From the NCBI GenBank assembly GCA_002328835.1, contig DCWN01000001.1, positions 117,537-169,577 on the forward strand: DNA of 52,041 nt. The letters are read 5' to 3'. Origin of the DNA: Acidobacteria bacterium UBA2161 (lineage in GTDB: Bacteria > Acidobacteriota > Vicinamibacteria > Vicinamibacterales > UBA823). The notes beneath the pieces are model-generated. The model saw only the letters and a list, made by a program, of their open reading frames with translations. It had not been told where the DNA came from and did no database searches. Positions 1 to 8,908 of the stretch are shown here, one piece after another. Position 1 is the first letter of the stretch, and the number at the start of each line of letters is the position of its first letter. A program made the position numbers and the translations under genes.

Positions 1-24
1 GATGGCTGCGATGGCTGCGATGGC
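1..24. repeat. short 9-bp tandem repeat at window edge
   Basis: The unit GATGGCTGC occurs twice and then partially a third time at the very start of the window. It lies downstream of the amidase stop codon at 51. It may extend beyond the left edge, so copy number is unknown. No function can be assigned. Confidence 0.5.
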
Positions 25-50
25 GTGTCGGTCATGCGTGCCTCGGGCGG

Positions 51-1694
51 CTAGTCGATCGGCGGCGTCGTCGGGGGCGGGACGCGAAGGCGCGTCCCCT
101 GCTCGTAGGCGTAGGCGATGGCGATCAGTGCCGGTTCCGACCAGGCCTCACCGAGGATCTGAAGCCCGGTGGGCAAGCCCTCGCCGACGAATCCCATCGG
201 GACGGTGATTGCCGGGAAACCTGTCGGTGGTGACAGCTGGGAACTGTTGTTGCCGTGCGGCGTGTTCAGATCGCCAATGAGCCGCGGCGGATTATCCCAG
301 GTCGGATAGATGAGGGCGTCCAGTTGATCCGCCTCGAAGGTCTCGCCCACGCGTTGCCGCACGCGGTCGTCACGCGCGGCTTGCGCGGCGCAGCCGGCTT
401 GATCGGCTGGAGCGTCGTTCGTTGCCTCCAGCGCCGACTCCAGGCGTGCACGGACGGTGGGGTGGACGTCGCGCGACTCGACGATCGCTTCGAGTGAGGT
501 CATCGCGGCGTCGGGTCCGAGACCGGCGAGGTACCGGTCGAGATCATACTTGAAGCGATCGCACCGTGGTCGGGCCGCGCTAGGCGCCCGTCGGCGAGCC
601 TCGGCGGCGGCCGTGGCGTCTGCCTCGGCTTCTTCATCGGCCGGCAGGGCGACCGGGTCGATGACGGTTGCCCCCAAGCGCTCCAGGTCGGCGATGGCCT
701 CGTCGAGTCGAGCGATGACCTCGGGGTCGGCCGTCTCGTCCGACATCTCGCGCAGGACGCCGATCCGCTTACCCTGGAGCCCGTTCGGATCCAGGAACTC
801 GAGATAGCGTTCGGCGCGGCGGGCATCGCCCTCGGCGGTCACCGCGTCCGCGGGATCGGTGCCGGCGATGACGTCGAAGACCGCCACTGCGTCGGCCACG
901 GTCCGCGCCATCGGCCCGCCGATGTCGCGCGCAAAGCTGAGCGGCACGATCCCGTCCCGGCTGGTCAAGCCCATCGTCGAACGGATGCCCACCAGGCTCT
1001 GGTGCGACGATGGTCCGCGGATCGAGTTGCCCGTGTCGGTCCCGAGTCCGACGGCGCCGAAACTCGCGGCGACGGCCGCGGCGGTGCCGCCGCTCGAACC
1101 CGCGGTGACCCGGTTCGGGGCGTACGGATTTCGCGTGTAGCCCGGCAGCGCCGATCCCACGGTCTCGTAGGGTGAAAAGGCGAACTCCGCCATGTTCGAC
1201 TTCGCGATGACGATCGCGCCCGCCTCACGAATCCGACGCACCTGGAACGCGTCGTCGGGCGGGATCGACGTGGCGAGCGCCAGCGATCCGGCGCTCGTCG
1301 GCAAATCGAACGTGTCGTAGTTGTCCTTGACGATGATCGGGATCCCGTGCAGCGGCCCGGTCAGACCCGACGCCTCGAACGCGGCGTCGAGTTCATCGGC
1401 GCGGGTCAGCGCGTTCGGGTTCAGCGTCACGAGGGCGTTCAACGCCGGGCCCTGCTTGTCGTAGGCCTCGATGCGCGCGAGGTAGCCTTCCACCAGGGTG
1501 CGGGCGGTCAGGTCGCCGGACTCCATCGCCGCGTGAATCTCGGCGACCGACGCCTCGACGACGTCGAACGACGCCGCCGGAGAAACCGGTGCCGTCGACT
1601 GGCATCCGACCAGGGCGATCGCGGGGAGGATGCGGAGCGCCAGGCAGGCGAACTCGCCCGAGCGGCGCCGGATGTTCCGAGCGAGCAGTCGCAT
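51..1694 (-). CDS. amidase-signature family lipoprotein
   Basis: Predicted exported amidase of the amidase signature (AS) family, hydrolysing carboxamides to acids and ammonia through a Ser-cisSer-Lys triad. The 547-residue product begins with an Arg-rich, hydrophobic signal ending in a lipobox (LVGC, Cys31), so it is probably membrane-anchored outside the cytoplasm. The triad is visible: Lys123 in IIVKDNYDT, Ser200/Ser201 in AGSSGGTAAAVA, and the nucleophile Ser224 in GTDTGNSIRGPSS, where the usual GGS is GNS, as I recall for exported relatives. Length is normal for the family. It is divergent from the dipeptidase-amidohydrolase operon at 1810 and separated by a 115-bp promoter region. The substrate cannot be read from sequence. 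Confidence 0.9.
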   Translation of the reverse strand: MRLLARNIRRRSGEFACLALRILPAIALVGCQSTAPVSPAASFDVVEASVAEIHAAMESGDLTARTLVEGYLARIEAYDKQGPALNALVTLNPNALTRADELDAAFEASGLTGPLHGIPIIVKDNYDTFDLPTSAGSLALATSIPPDDAFQVRRIREAGAIVIAKSNMAEFAFSPYETVGSALPGYTRNPYAPNRVTAGSSGGTAAAVAASFGAVGLGTDTGNSIRGPSSHQSLVGIRSTMGLTSRDGIVPLSFARDIGGPMARTVADAVAVFDVIAGTDPADAVTAEGDARRAERYLEFLDPNGLQGKRIGVLREMSDETADPEVIARLDEAIADLERLGATVIDPVALPADEEAEADATAAAEARRRAPSAARPRCDRFKYDLDRYLAGLGPDAAMTSLEAIVESRDVHPTVRARLESALEATNDAPADQAGCAAQAARDDRVRQRVGETFEADQLDALIYPTWDNPPRLIGDLNTPHGNNSSQLSPPTGFPAITVPMGFVGEGLPTGLQILGEAWSEPALIAIAYAYEQGTRLRVPPPTTPPID

Positions 1695-1732
1695 GACGAG
1701 TCCCTCGCGCTACGGTTCGGTGGAACCGGCAT

Positions 1733-1773
1733 TATAGCCCGTCGTCCCGGTGCGCTGGAGCGCATGCTATATT
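1733..1773. promoter_or_regulatory. divergent promoter region with two -10-like boxes
   Basis: On the minus strand 1738-1733 reads TATAAT, facing the amidase. On the plus strand 1768-1773 reads TATATT, facing the dipeptidase operon. No convincing -35 hexamer is seen for either at 16-18 bp. Assignment rests on the -10 match and the location between divergent genes. Confidence 0.45.
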
Positions 1774-1809
1774 CCGGTGGCGTTGACCCCGGAATAGAAG
1801 GAGCCTCCC

Positions 1810-2952
1810 ATGAACCGCCGCGAATTCCTCGGCACGGTCGGTGCGGGCACGATCGCCGGAGCCACGGCCCGGCCGGCGGCCACGCCGCAGACGTCCGCCT
1901 CACCGGCAGAGATCTACGTGCGCGCCTACGCGATCGATGCGATGTGCTTCGCGATGGCCCCGCCGCCGGCCACCTTCGTGCAGTACCTGACCGCCGACAA
2001 GATCGAGGCGCTGCGCACCTCGGGCCTCACCGCGATGGCCATGAACATGACCTCGAACTTCGCGGAGCTGAGCCAGGTCGAGAACATGTTCGGGGCGGTG
2101 AAGGATCGGATCGCCACGTGGGACGCGATCGTGGCGGCCAATCCCGACGTGTTTCGCAAGGTGACGACGACCGCCGGGTTGGACGCGGTCAAGCAGTCGG
2201 GGCACGTCGGTTTCATCTACTGCTTTCAGATGTCCGCGCCGTTCGGGTGGGACCTGGCGAAGCTCCGGACGTTCGCCGAGTTGGGCGTCCGGCAAATCCA
2301 GCTCGCGGACGGCAGCCGGAACTATCTCGTCGACAGTTGCTGGGAGCAGACGAACGCCGGTCTGAGCCGGTTCGGTCACCAGGCCGTCGAGGCGTTCGCC
2401 GATCTTGGCATCCTGGTCGATCTATCGCATGTCGGTGAGCGGTCGTCACTCGACGCCATCCTGGCCTCGCCGAACCCGGTCATCTATTCGCATTCCGGGT
2501 GCCTGCCGCTCTGTCCGCACCCGCGCAATGTCAGCGATCGTAATGTCCGGGCGCTCGCGGACCGCGGCGGCGTCTTCTGCGTCTACAACCAGAGCGGGTG
2601 GCTGACGCAGGACCCCGAGATCACCATCGATCACTTCATCGCCCACCTCGCGCATGTCATCAACCTGGGCGGCGAAGATGCCGTCGGCGTGGGCACCGAT
2701 CAGGACGCCGTCGACATGACGGCGATGCGGCCGACCGAGGCGGCCGATCACAACCGGAGCTTCGAGCGGCGCCGCCAGGAGTATCCCCAGCTGGCGTGGG
2801 AGATCCGGCACATGCGCGTGCCCGAACTAAGCCATCCGCGGCGGCTGCTGCACCTGGCCGAGGCGCTGGAGGCGCGCGGCTATCGGCCGGAGACGATCGA
2901 GAAGATTCTTGGCGGCAACTACGTGCGCGTCTTCAGGGAGGTCGTCGGATGA
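1810..2952 (+). CDS. Tat-exported M19 (membrane/renal dipeptidase) family protein, metal site incomplete
   Basis: The 380-residue product has a twin-arginine signal (NRREFLG) followed by an Ala/Gly-rich stretch, and the M19 dipeptidase fold signature DLSHVGE (His207) and YSHSG (His228) with CPHPRNVSD just after. In canonical M19 enzymes an N-terminal DGHxD supplies two metal ligands and a later Glu bridges the zinc ions. Here the first motif reads IDAMCF (no His or second Asp at about 45-47), and the expected EGG segment reads CFQMSA (Gln140). It may therefore be a mononuclear or non-peptidase variant. A GGAG ribosome site lies 6-7 bp before the ATG. Its stop codon overlaps the next start (ATGA), indicating coupling. 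Confidence 0.85.
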   Translation: MNRREFLGTVGAGTIAGATARPAATPQTSASPAEIYVRAYAIDAMCFAMAPPPATFVQYLTADKIEALRTSGLTAMAMNMTSNFAELSQVENMFGAVKDRIATWDAIVAANPDVFRKVTTTAGLDAVKQSGHVGFIYCFQMSAPFGWDLAKLRTFAELGVRQIQLADGSRNYLVDSCWEQTNAGLSRFGHQAVEAFADLGILVDLSHVGERSSLDAILASPNPVIYSHSGCLPLCPHPRNVSDRNVRALADRGGVFCVYNQSGWLTQDPEITIDHFIAHLAHVINLGGEDAVGVGTDQDAVDMTAMRPTEAADHNRSFERRRQEYPQLAWEIRHMRVPELSHPRRLLHLAEALEARGYRPETIEKILGGNYVRVFREVVG

Positions 2953-4202
2953 TGATGATGCGGCGGAGGCGAGTAGGGCCGGCGTGGAGCCGACGGGAGT
3001 GGCTGGCCGGCACGGCGGCCGCCCTCGCCGCGGGCTGTGCCCCCGCGGGCGAGGCGCCCGCGCCTCTTAACGATGCCGATGCCGACGGCGCGGGGGAGAC
3101 CGCCGTCGCGCTGCCGGACTTCGAACCCCGCAGCATGCTCCACGTGGCCGAAACGCGGGTGGTGCAGCCGCGGTTTCCGGTCATCGACGTGCATACCCAC
3201 CTGACCTGGTCGGACGTGCCGCTCGGTCCGGATCCGTTCGGCGAGCGGATCCGCAAGCTGGGTGAACCGTCGGCGGTGTTGCCGGTGATGGATCGCAAGG
3301 GTGTGCGGACGATGGTCAACTTGACCGGCGGCGTCGGGCCGGGTCTGACGGGCGCGCGGCGCGAGTTCGACGAGGCGCATCCGGGACGATTCATCACGTT
3401 CACCGAACCGTCGTGGAATCGCGCCGCCGACCCGGACTATCCGCGGTTTCAGGCCGAGCAGCTCGAGCGGGACCATGCGGCGGGCGCACGCGGCCTCAAG
3501 CTGACCAAGACCCTCGGCCTGTACCTGCGTGAACAGATTACAAGCGGGCCGCTCGTCACCGTGGACGATTCGCGGTTCGACCCGATGTGGGAGACCTGCG
3601 CGGCGCTGGGAATGCCTGTCGCGATCCACGTCTCGGACCCCGAGGCGTTCTTCCTTCCGATCGACAGGTTCAACGAACGCTACGAAGAGTTGCACGCCCA
3701 CCCGGACTGGTCGTTTCACGGCAGTGACTTTCCCAGCAACGCCGAGCTGCTGGCGGCGCGCGACCGCGTCCTCGCGCGCCACCCCGGGACGACGTTCATC
3801 GGGTTGCACGTGGGGCACTGGGCGGAGAACCTGGCCGCGGTGGGGGAGGCGCTCGACCGGTTTCCGAACTTTCATGTAGAGATCGGCGCGCGGATCGGCG
3901 AGCTGGGACGTCAGCCGCGCGCCGCGCGGCGCTTCTTCGAGCGCTACCAGGATCGGATCCTGTTCGGCACCGATGCGATTCCGTCGCCCGAGGGCGATGC
4001 GACGCCGCAACAGGTCTTCGGCGACGCGCTCTACGAGATCTACTACCGGTTCCTCGAGACGGAAGACGAGTACTTCGACTACGCGCCGGCGCCGGTGCCT
4101 CCGCAGGGACGCTGGCGGATCTCGGGACTCGCTCTGCCGGACGAGATCCTCCGGAAGGTCTATCATGAGAACGCCGAGCGGGTGCTCGGCCTCACGGCGT
4201 GA
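2949..4202 (+). CDS. exported amidohydrolase (amidohydrolase_2 family) lipoprotein
   Basis: TIM-barrel metal-dependent hydrolase of the amidohydrolase_2 type, 417 residues. I start it at 2949, the first of four consecutive ATG codons; this overlaps the preceding stop by 4 bases. The N-terminus MMMMRRRR leads into SRREWLAG, a Tat-like motif, then a lipobox LAAGC (Cys30). Metal-binding features are VIDVHTHL (His82, His84), a later AIHVSD, GLHVGHW and the C-terminal LFGTDAIPS Asp. It is probably co-exported with the upstream dipeptidase-like protein and acts on a product of the same pathway; the substrate is unknown. Decarboxylase or lactonase activity is possible for this superfamily. Confidence 0.85.
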   Translation: MMMMRRRRVGPAWSRREWLAGTAAALAAGCAPAGEAPAPLNDADADGAGETAVALPDFEPRSMLHVAETRVVQPRFPVIDVHTHLTWSDVPLGPDPFGERIRKLGEPSAVLPVMDRKGVRTMVNLTGGVGPGLTGARREFDEAHPGRFITFTEPSWNRAADPDYPRFQAEQLERDHAAGARGLKLTKTLGLYLREQITSGPLVTVDDSRFDPMWETCAALGMPVAIHVSDPEAFFLPIDRFNERYEELHAHPDWSFHGSDFPSNAELLAARDRVLARHPGTTFIGLHVGHWAENLAAVGEALDRFPNFHVEIGARIGELGRQPRAARRFFERYQDRILFGTDAIPSPEGDATPQQVFGDALYEIYYRFLETEDEYFDYAPAPVPPQGRWRISGLALPDEILRKVYHENAERVLGLTA

Positions 4203-4232
4203 GACCGCGCCGGTCGAACGGTGGAGGCGGGT

Positions 4233-4976
4233 ATGGGATGGGGAGCGTGGGGTGCCGCGGTCGTGTTCGGAATCGCGATGACGATAGGCAGCGTCGGCGC
4301 GCAGGATGGCGAGCCTGAATTCCACGTCGCCTGGACCGAGGAATCGGCGACCTCGATCATCGACGACGAGTCACCGTGGTGGGATGCGCACCGCTTCCGC
4401 TTTGGCCCGGCGCTCTACGAGACCGAGTTCCGTGCCCTGTGGAACGCCGAAGGGCTGTATGTCCGCTTCGACGCGACCGACACGAATCCGTGGTTCACGA
4501 TGACCAATCGCGACGATCGGATCTGGCAGGAGGAGGTGGTGGAGATCTTCATCGACCTCGACCGGTCGGGCACGAACTACGCCGAGATCGAAATCAACCC
4601 GAACAACGTGGTGACCGACCTCCGGATGCTGCGGGGCGTGCCCGACATCGAGGGCGATATCGAGTGGGATCTCGACGGGCTCGAGAGCCACGTGCGGCTG
4701 AACAAGTACCGGGACGGGTCGACCGCGGGGTGGACGGCCGTGGCAGTTCTGCCGTGGGCGGGCTTTCAGACGCTGCCGTCGGCCGAAACGATCACGGTGC
4801 CGCCGGCGCCCGCCGATCGCTGGCGGTTCAACGTCTTTCGGATCAAGCGGCCCGGCGGTCCGCAGCGCCCGACCCAAGACGTCGTCTTCGCCTCGTGGTC
4901 GCCCATCACCGGGGAGAGCTTCCACGAGCCCGCCGTCTTCCGCGACCTCATCTTCGACCCGTCGACGGAAGGGTAG
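4233..4976 (+). CDS. secreted CBM9-like (DOMON-like) domain protein
   Basis: Small exported protein of 247 residues with a clear signal peptide (MGWGAWGAAVVFGIAM... ending SVGAQ). The body resembles the family 9 carbohydrate-binding module-like beta sandwich: DSPWWDAHRF-type entry, an ETEFRALWNAEGLYVRF strand pair and EEVVEIFIDLDRSGTNYAEIEINP, which is characteristic of that fold. ATG 4233 is preferred over GTG 4221 because GGAGG lies about 6 bp before it. It follows the amidohydrolase by 30 bp and is likely the last gene of the operon. It may bind a sugar or act as a redox/heme-binding DOMON-like domain; no catalytic residues are evident. Confidence 0.8.
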   Translation: MGWGAWGAAVVFGIAMTIGSVGAQDGEPEFHVAWTEESATSIIDDESPWWDAHRFRFGPALYETEFRALWNAEGLYVRFDATDTNPWFTMTNRDDRIWQEEVVEIFIDLDRSGTNYAEIEINPNNVVTDLRMLRGVPDIEGDIEWDLDGLESHVRLNKYRDGSTAGWTAVAVLPWAGFQTLPSAETITVPPAPADRWRFNVFRIKRPGGPQRPTQDVVFASWSPITGESFHEPAVFRDLIFDPSTEG

Positions 4977-5017
4977 ATCGCAGGGCAGCCTGCGCTTCAC
5001 CCCGTTTCGCGATTCCG

Positions 5018-5040
5018 GATCAAGGCGCGCACAGCGCGCC
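5018..5040 (+). repeat. interspersed GC-rich repeat, copy 1
   Basis: A 23-bp block GATCAAGGCGCGCACAGCGCG plus CC recurs, inverted and with one mismatch, at 16608-16630. Both copies lie in short intergenic spaces beside gene 3' ends and are flanked by further GC-rich palindromic sequence. This looks like a REP-type extragenic element. Confidence 0.55.
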
Positions 5041-5094
5041 TCGCGCGGGTCGGAGTGGGGCGCACGGGGTCCCCGCGGAGACCCGCGCGGGGGT

Positions 5095-5111
5095 TCGGGG
5101 CACAGCCCCGA
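5095..5111. terminator. hairpin between convergent genes
   Basis: A perfect 7-bp stem (TCGGGGC / GCCCCGA) with a 3-nt ACA loop lies in the gap between the CBM9-like gene and ahcY, which converge here. There is no T-run, so it could be an extragenic palindrome or an RNA-end-stabilising hairpin instead of a classical intrinsic terminator. Confidence 0.45.
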
Positions 5112-5118
5112 CCTGAAT

Positions 5119-6618
<1,500 letters not shown>

Positions 6619-6653
6619 CGTGTCCTCCCTCGCTGTGTGCAACGTTGGCGCGC

Positions 6654-7613
6654 CTAGGCGCGCACCGGTGATGTTCGACGGGCAGTGGCCGCGAACAGGG
6701 CGGGTCCCTTGACGTGCGAATCGGTCGGCAACGCCGTGACGCGCACGCGGTCGAACCCCGCATCTTCCAGGTACCGCGCGATCTGAGTTTCCGAGAACCC
6801 GAGCCAGACATGTCCCATCTGCTGTCGGTACTGCTCCCGATCGTGGGGCAGCATGTCGGTCAGCAGCACCCGGCCGCCCGGCCGAAGGACCCGGGCAAGT
6901 TCGGTGAAGACGCGCTCGGGCTCCGGGACGTGGTGCAGCACCAGCATCACGGTGGCGGCGTCGAGCATGGCGTCGTCGAGCGGCAGCGATTCCAGTTCGC
7001 CGCGTCGCAGCTCGACGTTGTCCGTCCCGCGCAGCCGCTGCTTGGCGGCGTGCAGCATCGCCGCCGACCCGTCAACGGCGATCACCCGTTCGACGAACGG
7101 GGCAAGCGACACGGCCACCTGGCCGGTGCCGCATCCGAGATCACCCACCGCCCAATCGTCGCCGGCCAGCCCGGGCAGTGCCAGCAGATGGAACCGCTCG
7201 CCGAACAGCTCGTCCCGCAGACGGTCCCACTGCCCGGCGGAGGAACTGAAGAATTCCTGCGACGTGGTCCGGCGCTTGGCCAGGACGCCCTCGAGGCGGC
7301 GATGGTCCTGCGTCGCGGCCGGGCTCGCCGTGGCCTGCTCGCGCACCAGGCGCCAGAGGCGCTCGGCGGCCTCGTCGAGGCCATCGCGGAGCATCGTGTA
7401 CCAGTTGCTCGTGCCCTCGGCTCGCGCGGTGACCCAGCCGGCGTCGGCCAGCGCGCGCAGATGCCGGCTCGTCGTCGACTGCGGCAGCTGGAGTACGGCG
7501 CACAGTTCCGAGACCGTCAGCTCGTGCCGCTCCAGGAGCAGCAAGAGCCGGGTCCGCGTCGGCTCGGCCAGGGCCGACATGTGATCGAGGATGGCGACGG
7601 CGCTCTGATTCAT
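6654..7613 (-). CDS. ArsR-family HTH / SAM-methyltransferase fusion, SahR-like regulator
   Basis: The 319-residue product joins an N-terminal winged-helix ArsR domain (residues about 1-95; SALAEPTRTRLLLLLERHELTVSEL, recognition segment PQSTTSRHLRALADAGWV) to a class I methyltransferase domain with motif I VGDLGCGTGQVA and a following acidic VIAVDGS. The same fusion next to ahcY occurs as SahR in Desulfovibrio, where the methyltransferase-like domain is thought to sense SAH/SAM; that is established knowledge for the relative and inference here. Start at ATG 7613 is favoured because the palindromic operator and promoter lie immediately upstream and HTH homology begins just after it. The stop sits in a 16-bp palindrome (6648-6663). 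It is cotranscribed with ahcY. Confidence 0.88.
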   Translation of the reverse strand: MNQSAVAILDHMSALAEPTRTRLLLLLERHELTVSELCAVLQLPQSTTSRHLRALADAGWVTARAEGTSNWYTMLRDGLDEAAERLWRLVREQATASPAATQDHRRLEGVLAKRRTTSQEFFSSSAGQWDRLRDELFGERFHLLALPGLAGDDWAVGDLGCGTGQVAVSLAPFVERVIAVDGSAAMLHAAKQRLRGTDNVELRRGELESLPLDDAMLDAATVMLVLHHVPEPERVFTELARVLRPGGRVLLTDMLPHDREQYRQQMGHVWLGFSETQIARYLEDAGFDRVRVTALPTDSHVKGPALFAATARRTSPVRA

Positions 7614-7615
7614 GT

Positions 7616-7631
7616 ATCCGTATATCCGGAT
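7616..7631. promoter_or_regulatory. palindromic operator for the SahR-like regulator
   Basis: ATCCGTATATCCGGAT is a 16-bp inverted repeat with only one mismatched pair (ATCCG-N-ATAT-N-CGGAT). It begins 3 bp upstream of the regulator's ATG and covers the transcription start predicted from the promoter at 7635-7663. That is the usual geometry for ArsR-family repression, so autoregulation of the sahR-ahcY operon is likely. Confidence 0.72.
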
Positions 7632-7634
7632 GAA

Positions 7635-7663
7635 AGAGTAAATGTGGCCGGCCCGGATGTCAA
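7635..7663 (-). promoter_or_regulatory. sigma70-type promoter of the sahR-like/ahcY operon
   Basis: On the minus strand TTGACA (7663-7658), a 17-bp spacer and TACTCT (7640-7635) form a good promoter. The predicted start near 7628 lies inside the operator. Five of the six -35 bases fall inside the IS target duplication, so the box is preserved although the mobile element abuts it. Confidence 0.65.
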
Positions 7664-7664
7664 G
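7657..7664. repeat. 8-bp target-site duplication, left copy
   Basis: ATGTCAAG directly abuts the left inverted terminus of the IS element and is repeated exactly at 9828-9835. Eight-base duplications are the IS1595-family norm. Confidence 0.92.
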
Positions 7665-7682
7665 GGCAATAATATACTTGAC
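7665..7682 (+). repeat. IS left terminal inverted repeat
   Basis: GGCAATAATATACTTGAC, the exact reverse complement of the right end. Its inner end contains most of the transposase -35 box. Confidence 0.92.
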
Positions 7683-7706
7683 ACATACTCCCATCTGACG
7701 TAGAAT
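7678..7706 (+). promoter_or_regulatory. transposase promoter embedded in the left inverted repeat
   Basis: TTGACA (7678-7683), 17-bp spacer, TAGAAT (7701-7706). The expected start is at or within a few bases of the transposase ATG at 7713, so the transcript may be leaderless or have a very short leader; no Shine-Dalgarno sequence is present. Confidence 0.7.
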
Positions 7707-7712
7707 ACTCAC

Positions 7713-8720
7713 ATGGCCAAGAACACGAAGAAATCAAAGGCTCCCGGCCCCCAAACCTTGCTCCAGGCGATCCGCTATTTTGCGGACAGAGACGTGGCCC
7801 TGACGTTCATGGTCACGCTGCGCTGGCCGGACGGGAAGCCGACCTGCCCCCGCTGTGAGGACCAGAAGGTTAGTTTCATCACCAGCCGCCGCGTGTGGAC
7901 CTGCCTGAGTTGTCGGAAGCAGTTCTCCGTCAAGGTCGGGACGATCTTCGAGGACAGCCCCATCGGACTCGACAGGTGGTTGCCCGCGCTCTGGATGGTC
8001 GCCAACTGCAAGAACGGGATCAGTTCCTACGAACTCGGCCGCGCCCTGGGCGTCACGCAGAAGACCGCGTGGTTCATGGTGCAGCGCATCCGGCTCGCCA
8101 TGCAGACCAAGACTTTCAACAGGTTCCGTGGCCATGTCGAAGTGGACGAGAGCTTCATCGGCGGTCGCGCGCGGAACATGCACAAGGGCCGAAGGGACCG
8201 CATGCTGAGAGGCCGTCAAAGTGGATGGTTTGGCAAGACTGCCGTCATGGGGTTGCTTAACCGGCACGGTGAGGACGGGCACAGCGTCGTCCGCACCGAG
8301 GTCATCGGGACCACGCGACGGCGCGAACTGCGGCAGCACATGAACCGGCACATCGAAATGGACGGACAGACCACCATCTACACCGACGCGCTGAAGTCCT
8401 ACACACCCAAGACCCCGAAAGGCTGGCGTCCGGCCGACGACAGTTACGTCCACAAGGTTATTGACCACGCCGAGGCGTACGCCATCGGCAACGTCCACAC
8501 CAACGGCATGGAAAACTTCTGGAGCCTCTTGAAGCGATCCATTCGGGGCACCTACGTGAGCGTTGAGCCGTTCCATCTCTTCCGTTATCTTGACGAGCAG
8601 GTGTACAAGTTCAACAATCGTCTCGGGACCGATGCAGATCGGTTCGTCGGTCTGGTCCGGTCCATCGTCGGATGCCGTCTCACCTATGCCGACCTGACTG
8701 GCTCAACGACGCCAGCGTAA
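7713..8720 (+). CDS. IS1595-family (ISXO2-like) transposase
   Basis: A 335-residue DDE-type transposase. The N-terminal zinc ribbon is visible as CPRC (about residue 46) and CLSC, followed by the family segment FSVKVGTIFEDSPIGLDRW. The catalytic core has VEVDESFIGG, a second acidic block YTDALKSY and the C-terminal HTNGMENFWSLLKR with its Glu/Lys region. Length and domain order match full-size family members, and no frameshift is present. It would mobilise the element bounded by 7665-9827. Confidence 0.96.
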   Translation: MAKNTKKSKAPGPQTLLQAIRYFADRDVALTFMVTLRWPDGKPTCPRCEDQKVSFITSRRVWTCLSCRKQFSVKVGTIFEDSPIGLDRWLPALWMVANCKNGISSYELGRALGVTQKTAWFMVQRIRLAMQTKTFNRFRGHVEVDESFIGGRARNMHKGRRDRMLRGRQSGWFGKTAVMGLLNRHGEDGHSVVRTEVIGTTRRRELRQHMNRHIEMDGQTTIYTDALKSYTPKTPKGWRPADDSYVHKVIDHAEAYAIGNVHTNGMENFWSLLKRSIRGTYVSVEPFHLFRYLDEQVYKFNNRLGTDADRFVGLVRSIVGCRLTYADLTGSTTPA

Positions 8721-8746
8721 GACTCGGCAGGGCCGAGGACAACGGA

Positions 8747-8908
8747 ATGCCAAAGCAAGAAATTCCCGACAAGTTGAAGCGGGAGCGGCCGGACCCGAAG
8801 GCGTTCGACCGCTTCAAGAATCTCAGCAAGGCCATCGTGCAAGTACCAAAAGATGAAGCCGACAAGGAAGATTCTCGTTCGACTAAGACGCCATCAACCG
8901 ACGCCTGA
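8747..8908 (+). CDS. small hydrophilic protein in the IS element, unknown
   Basis: A 53-codon ORF 27 bp after the transposase. The product is highly charged, with a central segment FDRFKNLSKAIVQVPKDEADK. I recall short proteins with an F..L....VPK.E.D pattern in mobile or toxin-antitoxin contexts but cannot name a family. No strong ribosome site precedes ATG 8747; a longer frame opening upstream overlaps the transposase end. Its last 26 bp overlap, tail to tail, the end of the DUF3800 gene. It could be a transposition accessory, an antitoxin or non-functional. Confidence 0.5.
   Translation: MPKQEIPDKLKRERPDPKAFDRFKNLSKAIVQVPKDEADKEDSRSTKTPSTDA

Noticed and set aside
2919..4325. 468-codon minus-strand open frame opposite the amidohydrolase
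   Set aside because: No recognisable domain, spans two real genes and their junction.
6648..6663. 16-bp perfect palindrome GCGCGCCTAGGCGCGC at the end of the sahR-like gene as a second operator
   Set aside because: It overlaps the stop codon, differs from the ATCCG-type operator and is easily produced by GC-rich sequence; an internal structure is possible but unsupported.
7614..7712. N-terminal extension of the SahR-like protein up to 7712
   Set aside because: It would place the operator, promoter and IS end inside the coding region and starts within the inserted element.
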